NCBI GenBank assembly: GCA_015654825.1
Contig: JAATGE010000199.1
Coordinates: forward strand, 1-10,446
DNA length: 10,446 nt
Reading direction: 5' to 3'
Source: Rhodospirillales bacterium
GTDB lineage: Bacteria; Pseudomonadota; Alphaproteobacteria; Acetobacterales; Acetobacteraceae
A program made the position numbers and the translations under genes. Shown piece by piece: positions 6,852-10,446 of the stretch. The notes under the pieces were generated by a model. That model was not told where the DNA came from, searched no databases, and was given only the letters and a program-made list of their open reading frames with translations. Every line of letters starts with the position of its first letter. Positions within the stretch are counted from its first letter, which is position 1.

Positions 6852-7880
6852 ATGGGTTACAAAGTTGCGGTCGTGGGTGCCACCGGTGCTGTCGGCCGGG
6901 AGATGATCAAGACGCTGTTCGAACGCGGCTTCCCGGTCACGGATATCGTGGCCCTCGCCAGCGCGCGCTCCGCCGGCCAGCAGATCAGCTTTGGTGATAA
7001 GCGCGTGCTGACCGTGCAGAACCTGGAGACGTTCGAATTTGCCGGCTGGGACATCGGCCTGTTCAGCCCCGGCGCCGCCGTCTCCGCCGTCCACGCTCCG
7101 CGCGCCGCCGCCGCCGGCTGCGTCGTGATCGACAACACCAGCCACTTCCGCATGGAGCCGGACGTGCCGCTGGTGGTGCCGGAAGTGAACCCCCACGCCA
7201 TCGCGCGCTACACGCGGCGCGGCATCATCGCCAATCCCAACTGCAGCACCATCCAGATGGTCCTCGCGCTAAAACCGTTGCACGACCGTTATGTCTGCAA
7301 GCGCGTCGTGGTCAGCACCTACCAGTCCGTTTCCGGTGCCGGCAAGGAAGGCATGGACGAACTGTTCAACAACACGCGCGCTCTGTTCGTCAACGATCCC
7401 GTGAAGCCCGAGATCTTTACGAAGAATATCGCGTTCAACTGCATTCCGCACATCGACCGCTTCATGTCCGACGGCGCCACCAAGGAAGAGTGGAAGATGG
7501 CTGTCGAGACCCGCAAGATCCTCGACCCGGATATCGCGGTGTTCGCCACCTGCGTGCGCGTGCCCGTCTTCATCGGCCATTCCGAGGCCGTCACCGCGGA
7601 ATTCGAACAGCCGGTGAACGTCGGCGAGGCCCGCGATCTGCTGCGCCGCGCCCCAGGCATAGTAGTCATCGATAGCCACGACGACGGCGGTTACATTACG
7701 CCCGCGGACTGCGTGGGTGAGGATGCAACCTATGTCAGCCGCCTACGCGTCGACCCCACGGTGCCCAACGGCCTGGGTTTCTGGGTCGTTGCCGACAATT
7801 TGCGCAAAGGCGCCGCGCTCAACGCGGTGCAAATTGCCGAAAGCCTGGTGGCCCAGGGACTCCTGAAAAAGGCAGCCTAA
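6852..7880 (+). CDS. asd: Aspartate-semialdehyde dehydrogenase
   Basis: Asd reduces L-aspartyl-4-phosphate to L-aspartate-4-semialdehyde with NADPH. This is the branch-point precursor of lysine/diaminopimelate, threonine and methionine, and acts in the cytoplasm. The 342-residue protein is full length for the bacterial type. It shows the N-terminal nucleotide-binding loop VVGATGAVGREM (7-18), the active-site cysteine in NPNCST (Cys131), SVSGAGKEGMDEL (159-171), and the C-terminal catalytic-domain segment RVPVFIGHSEAV with the likely acid/base His243. The ATG at 6852 has AAGG at 6840-6843 and begins at the first beta-strand. It appears monocistronic: the gap upstream is long, and the gene is followed after two bases by the A/T-rich inverted repeat. 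Confidence 0.96.
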   Translation: MGYKVAVVGATGAVGREMIKTLFERGFPVTDIVALASARSAGQQISFGDKRVLTVQNLETFEFAGWDIGLFSPGAAVSAVHAPRAAAAGCVVIDNTSHFRMEPDVPLVVPEVNPHAIARYTRRGIIANPNCSTIQMVLALKPLHDRYVCKRVVVSTYQSVSGAGKEGMDELFNNTRALFVNDPVKPEIFTKNIAFNCIPHIDRFMSDGATKEEWKMAVETRKILDPDIAVFATCVRVPVFIGHSEAVTAEFEQPVNVGEARDLLRRAPGIVVIDSHDDGGYITPADCVGEDATYVSRLRVDPTVPNGLGFWVVADNLRKGAALNAVQIAESLVAQGLLKKAA

Positions 7881-7882
7881 CG

Positions 7883-7967
7883 AATCAAAAGTTTTTGCTT
7901 CTTTTTTCAAAAAGAAGTGCTTTCTTCTTGTTCTTTTTTGAAAAAAAGAACCAAAAAACTTTTGATT
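7883..7967. terminator. A/T-rich composite inverted repeat, likely bidirectional terminator
   Basis: The element starts two bases after the asd stop. Outer arms AATCAAAAGTTTTT (7883-7896) and AAAAACTTTTGATT (7954-7967) enclose two hairpins: CTTCTTTTT/AAAAAGAAG (7898-7917) and GTTCTTTTTT/AAAAAAGAAC (7930-7951), separated by a 12-base centre. Both halves are copies of one ~36-base unit in inverted orientation. The long T and A runs give T-tracts on both strands, so it should end transcription of asd and of the convergent VOC pair. The design matches the GC-rich element at 3978-4165, with different sequence. Confidence 0.85.
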
Positions 7968-7995
7968 GTTGGAGGTGCACTTCCTTCTGAATTAC

Positions 7996-8009
7996 CCTGA
8001 TCGATCAGG
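7996..8009. repeat. Perfect 14-bp palindrome across the stop of the VOC gene
   Basis: CCTGATCGATCAGG (7996-8009) is self-complementary and includes the minus-strand TGA stop at 8005-8007. It may add a small hairpin to the 3' end of the VOC message, or it may be coincidental. Confidence 0.4.
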
Positions 8010-8397
8010 CGGGGGCGTGACAAACGACACATAGCTTGTTGCCGTCGGGGTCACGAAAATAGGCGCCGTAGTAATTGGGATGGTAGTGCGGACGCAGCCC
8101 GGGCGGGCCGTCGCATACCGCGCCGTGCCCGATCGCGATTCCGTAGCACCGGTCTACCGCATCGCGGCTACCGGCGAGCAGTGCCACCATCTGCCCATTC
8201 CCGGGATCAGCCGTTCTCCCGTTATAGGGATGCCCAATGACCAGCAGCGGTCGCGCCACATCCGCCCGCATCCATGCCGCCCACGGCACTTCCGGCTCCA
8301 GGAATTTCAGCACGAGGCCGAGCTCTTCCGTCAGGGCGGCATAGAACGCCAGGGCGCGCGAAAAGTCGGTGATACCGATGTAAACGTGCGAAATCAT
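8005..8397 (-). CDS. VOC family protein, second copy of a tandem pair
   Basis: The ATG at 8397 gives 130 residues: HVYIGITDFSRALAFYAAL (4-22), a middle part with VALLAGSRDAVDRCYG, and the closing GLRPHYHPNYYGAYFRDPDGN (100-120). It is clearly paralogous to the protein encoded just upstream, which shares the GLRPHYH..YYGA...DPDGN block and the GSR.AVD..Y block. Aligned with that copy, the first metal-ligand position is kept (His4), but the second is Met70 and the third is Cys123 (LCVVCH against IEAVCH). Metal binding is therefore altered or lost. The start lies ten bases after the upstream stop, so the two are almost certainly cotranscribed. There is no strong ribosome binding site, consistent with coupling. 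The substrate is unknown. Confidence 0.88.
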   Translation of the reverse strand: MISHVYIGITDFSRALAFYAALTEELGLVLKFLEPEVPWAAWMRADVARPLLVIGHPYNGRTADPGNGQMVALLAGSRDAVDRCYGIAIGHGAVCDGPPGLRPHYHPNYYGAYFRDPDGNKLCVVCHAPA

Positions 8398-8407
8398 GCC
8401 CGGTCCG

Positions 8408-8794
8408 TCATTCCGGCTTGTGGCAAACTGCCTCGATGTTGTTGCCGTCCGGATCGAACACGAACGCGCCGTAATAGCTCGCGTGATAATGCGGCCGCAG
8501 CCCGGGCGCTCCATTGTCCCGCCCACCTGAAGCGATGGCCGCGCGGTAGAACGCATCGACCGCGGCGCGCGACCCGGCCGTCAGCGCGACATGCACACCG
8601 GTCGCCACCGACCCGCTATCCCCGATCCAGAAGAATGGTTTGCCATCCGCGCCAAACCCCGCGTGCGAACCCCCGCCCGTCTGCTCCGGCGTCACCTCGA
8701 ACAGCAGCGAAATCGACAGCGGCGCCAGCGCCGCCGCATAGAACGTCTTGGCCCGCGCATAGTCGGTCACCGTAAACCCGATATGATCCAGCAT
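8408..8794 (-). CDS. VOC family protein, first copy of a tandem pair
   Basis: The ATG at 8794 gives 128 residues; GGAGG at 8803-8807 followed by a G-run is a strong ribosome binding site eight bases upstream. An in-frame TTG at 8821 would add nine poorly supported residues. Visible blocks: MLDHIGFTVTDYARAKTFY (1-19), FFWIGD (54-59), VHVALTAGSRAAVDAFY (67-83), GLRPHYH..YYGA and DPDGNNIEAVCH (114-125). His4, His68 and Glu121 occupy the positions of the His-His-Glu metal site of VOC enzymes such as FosA, so a divalent-metal enzyme is likely. The reaction could be dioxygenase, lyase or thiol transferase; the sequence does not decide. It is the first gene of a two-gene unit with its paralogue. Confidence 0.92.
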   Translation of the reverse strand: MLDHIGFTVTDYARAKTFYAAALAPLSISLLFEVTPEQTGGGSHAGFGADGKPFFWIGDSGSVATGVHVALTAGSRAAVDAFYRAAIASGGRDNGAPGLRPHYHASYYGAFVFDPDGNNIEAVCHKPE

Positions 8795-9006
8795 TTCACC
8801 CCCCTCCGATCCCGGCGCCAAGCATTATCGGGCCGACGCCGCCTAGGTCACAAGCCCGCGCGGCTTAACCAGTGATCAGGGCGTGCGCCGGCAAACGGTA
8901 TGGAGCAGCCTTAAGCCTCGGGGCACGTACGCTCGACGTTTCCTAAACCGTCATTGCGGCGCGGCCTCAGCGATCCAGGCTCGATCAACCCTTACGTCGC
9001 TCACCG

Positions 9007-9035
9007 GCAGGGGCGGCCCCGCCGCCGCCTCCTGC
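9007..9035 (-). terminator. GC-rich hairpin just behind the esterase gene
   Basis: On the minus strand, GCAGG and GGCGGC (interrupted by a single bulged A) pair with GCCGCC and CCTGC around a six-base loop, beginning about 15 bases after the esterase stop at 9050-9052. There is no T-tract, so it may be a 3'-end stabiliser or a weak terminator. The rest of the 255-base gap 8795-9049 shows nothing recognisable. Confidence 0.4.
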
Positions 9036-9049
9036 GTCACGTGTTCGGG

Positions 9050-10084
9050 TCAGGGCGCCAGGTGCGCCTTGATCTCGTTCGAAATCTGGCGGATCGCCGC
9101 CTCGGGCTCGGGGTCGGTCAGGATACCGTTCAGCAGGACGAAGTCATGGATCATGCCATTGTAACGAGTGGCAATCACCGGAACCCCAGCCTCCTTCAGC
9201 TTGCGGGCGTAGGCCTCGCCCTCATCGCGCAACGGATCGTTCTCCGCGGTGACGACCAGGGCCGGCGGAAGCCCATGAAGCTCCTGCAGGCTGGCGCGCA
9301 ACGGCGAGACATAGGGATTGTTTCGTTCCGCAGCGCCCGGCGCATACAAATCCCAGCCGTACTTCATGAAGGCGCGGGCCAGGAACCGCCCGCTACCAAA
9401 TTCGTGGTAGGACTGGCTGTCCACGCTGGCGTCGGTCGCCGGGATCATCAGCACCTGGTAGCTGATCTTGGGCCCGCCGCGGTCCTTGGCCATGAGCGTC
9501 AGCGCCGCGGTCATGTTGCCACCGACAGAGTTGCCAGCTACCGCAATCCGGCTGCCGTCCGCGCCGAACTCACCGGCGTGGGCCGCCACCCACCTCAGCA
9601 CGGCGTAGGATTGGTCGAGCTGAGTTGGGAAGCGGGCCTCGGGCAAGGAGGTGTACTCGACGAACACGCCGACCTGGCCCGAGCCCACCACCAGGTCCCG
9701 TAGAAGCCGCTGATGGTTTTGGAAATTCCCGACGATCCAGACGCCGCCGTGTACGAACAGCAGCACCCCGGGCTTGCCGGTGACCTGTTCGGGCTTCATG
9801 ATATAAATCTTCACGGTTTGGCCATCCTGGGTAATGGTCTGCTCGGTCGTGTTGACCCCGGACATGTCGACGTGGGTCTTGTTCTGCAGGCCGGTCAGGA
9901 TCTCTTGCGGCTTCGGCTGCGGCAGCTCCCAGAATGGGCTGGTGTCCTTGTTGATCTCGCGCAGGAAGGCGCGAACCTGCGGATCGATCCGCGAATCGGT
10001 GGCAGGATCCGGCGTGGCGGCTTGGGTCGCTTGCGTTATGAACGTGGCTCCGAGAACGATGGTTGAGAGAAGGGCGCGTCGCAT
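9050..10084 (-). CDS. Exported alpha/beta-hydrolase, HSL-type esterase
   Basis: The 344-residue protein has a signal peptide (about 1-22, ending TQA) followed by an alpha/beta-hydrolase domain of the hormone-sensitive-lipase group. These enzymes cleave carboxylic esters. The oxyanion-hole motif is HGGVW (112-116), a variant of the usual HGGG. The nucleophile is Ser186 in GNSVG (184-188). The acid is probably Asp283 in NDPLRDEG and the base His313 in IHDF. The family triad is therefore complete, with unknown ester substrate; the signal peptide places it in the periplasm or outside. The ATG at 10084 is preceded by AGAGG about six bases upstream. The gene is transcribed away from a winged-helix regulator 114 bases off, suggesting inducible control. 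Polyester- or lactone-cleaving activity is possible but not shown. Confidence 0.93.
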   Translation of the reverse strand: MRRALLSTIVLGATFITQATQAATPDPATDSRIDPQVRAFLREINKDTSPFWELPQPKPQEILTGLQNKTHVDMSGVNTTEQTITQDGQTVKIYIMKPEQVTGKPGVLLFVHGGVWIVGNFQNHQRLLRDLVVGSGQVGVFVEYTSLPEARFPTQLDQSYAVLRWVAAHAGEFGADGSRIAVAGNSVGGNMTAALTLMAKDRGGPKISYQVLMIPATDASVDSQSYHEFGSGRFLARAFMKYGWDLYAPGAAERNNPYVSPLRASLQELHGLPPALVVTAENDPLRDEGEAYARKLKEAGVPVIATRYNGMIHDFVLLNGILTDPEPEAAIRQISNEIKAHLAP

Positions 10085-10198
10085 GTGTCACCTCTGTCGT
10101 TTGGCGGCGGTCGGGTGTATCCGCGAGCAACTTTCAAGCCCATGTCGCCGTTGAATTCCCTGAGCCAATGCTGAGAAGTTCTGAGGATTGCTCGATCG
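10085..10198. promoter_or_regulatory. Divergent promoter region with three CTGAG repeats
   Basis: This 114-base gap must carry the start signals of both the esterase (-) and regulator (+) genes. CTGAG occurs in direct orientation at 10160, 10171 and 10181, spaced 11 and 10 bases, i.e. on one face of the helix. The last copy overlaps the GAGGA (10183-10187) that probably serves as the regulator's ribosome binding site. A TTGAAT at 10151-10156 might be a -35 for the regulator, but no good -10 follows. Confidence 0.4.
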
Positions 10199-10446
10199 AT
10201 GAGGGCCGCCGACGTCGCAGTGCAGAGTGAACCAGCCGTTCATGCGTCGAATGGATGGGGGATCGATCTTAACCGGCGCGAGTTGCGGTCCCGCGACGCC
10301 GCTGTTCCGATCGGCAGCCGCGCGTTCGAGAGCCGTGAGGGTCTTGCCCGGGCCGGCTGCGAACTCATCAGCAAACACCGCCTCATGGAGCAGGTCTGGC
10401 CGGGCGCCATCGTCGCGGAGAACACGATCCAATTTCATATATCAGC
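10199..10446 (+). CDS. Winged-helix transcriptional regulator (OmpR/PhoB-type DNA-binding domain), N-terminal part
   Basis: The frame is open from the ATG at 10199 to the window edge (82 full codons). After a short lead of about 18 residues, the sequence follows the Trans_reg_C winged-helix pattern: GWGIDLNRRELRSRDAAVPI (strands), GSRAFESREGLARAG (helix 1), CELISKHRLMEQVWPGAIV (helix 2), then AENTIQFHIS, the start of the recognition helix. In longer relatives this domain sits at the N-terminus, ahead of an ATPase/TPR-type or other effector part, unlike response regulators where it is C-terminal. What follows here is unknown. GAGGA at 10183-10187 is the likely ribosome binding site; an in-frame GTG at 10220 is an alternative start. 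The codons for the usual helix-1 Ile/Val residues are substituted (Ser-Arg), so this copy is somewhat divergent. It probably regulates the divergent esterase gene and itself. Confidence 0.88.
   Translation, partial: MRAADVAVQSEPAVHASNGWGIDLNRRELRSRDAAVPIGSRAFESREGLARAGCELISKHRLMEQVWPGAIVAENTIQFHIS

Noticed and set aside
8005..8556. Single 183-residue VOC protein starting at 8556
   Set aside because: The first 53 residues overlap the upstream VOC gene in another frame and have no domain character. The VOC domain starts cleanly at the ATG at 8397, ten bases after the upstream stop.

Overview
The window is GC-rich, densely packed bacterial chromosome with ordinary housekeeping genes and a few accessory ones. 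The proteins look alphaproteobacterial. I lean towards Acetobacteraceae/Rhodospirillales, because the paired GC-rich palindromes behind pdxJ resemble intergenic repeats I associate with that group and because an exported S53 (sedolisin) peptidase, a family usually active at acid pH, fits an acidophilic relative. This taxonomic call is an inference; no rRNA is present.

Layout, left to right. Positions 1-311 hold the possible 3' end of a small gene, a 17-bp fragment of the repeat family found later at 3978-4165, a candidate promoter with a perfect TTGACA, and four 15-bp tandem repeats. Next is a small exported protein of unknown function (312-791). Two minus-strand genes follow: a VOC (glyoxalase-fold) protein (866-1246) and a 72-residue membrane protein (1315-1533). 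On the plus strand a second VOC protein with a basic N-terminal arm (1777-2286) is followed closely by pdxA (2297-3259) and pdxJ (3256-3975). The latter two catalyse consecutive steps of DXP-dependent vitamin B6 synthesis and overlap by ATGA.

Between the convergent ends of pdxJ and the S53 peptidase (4179-6083, minus) lies a 188-bp composite inverted repeat. A 768-bp stretch (6084-6851) with no convincing gene separates the peptidase from asd (6852-7880), which encodes aspartate-semialdehyde dehydrogenase. An A/T-rich composite inverted repeat of the same design sits between asd and two tandem, paralogous VOC genes (8005-8397 and 8408-8794, minus). An exported HSL-type esterase (9050-10084, minus) is divergent from the beginning of a winged-helix regulator (10199 to the window end).

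The B6 pair is a clear functional unit. The esterase/regulator pair is probably a regulatory unit, and three CTGAG repeats at one-helical-turn spacing lie in the gap between them. The VOC genes are small enzymes of unknown substrate. I found no defence system, prophage, insertion sequence, CRISPR, tRNA or rRNA. The least ordinary signals are the two paired-palindrome elements, whose inverted halves differ by pair-preserving (compensatory) changes, and the tandem VOC pair in which one copy has lost two of its three likely metal ligands.
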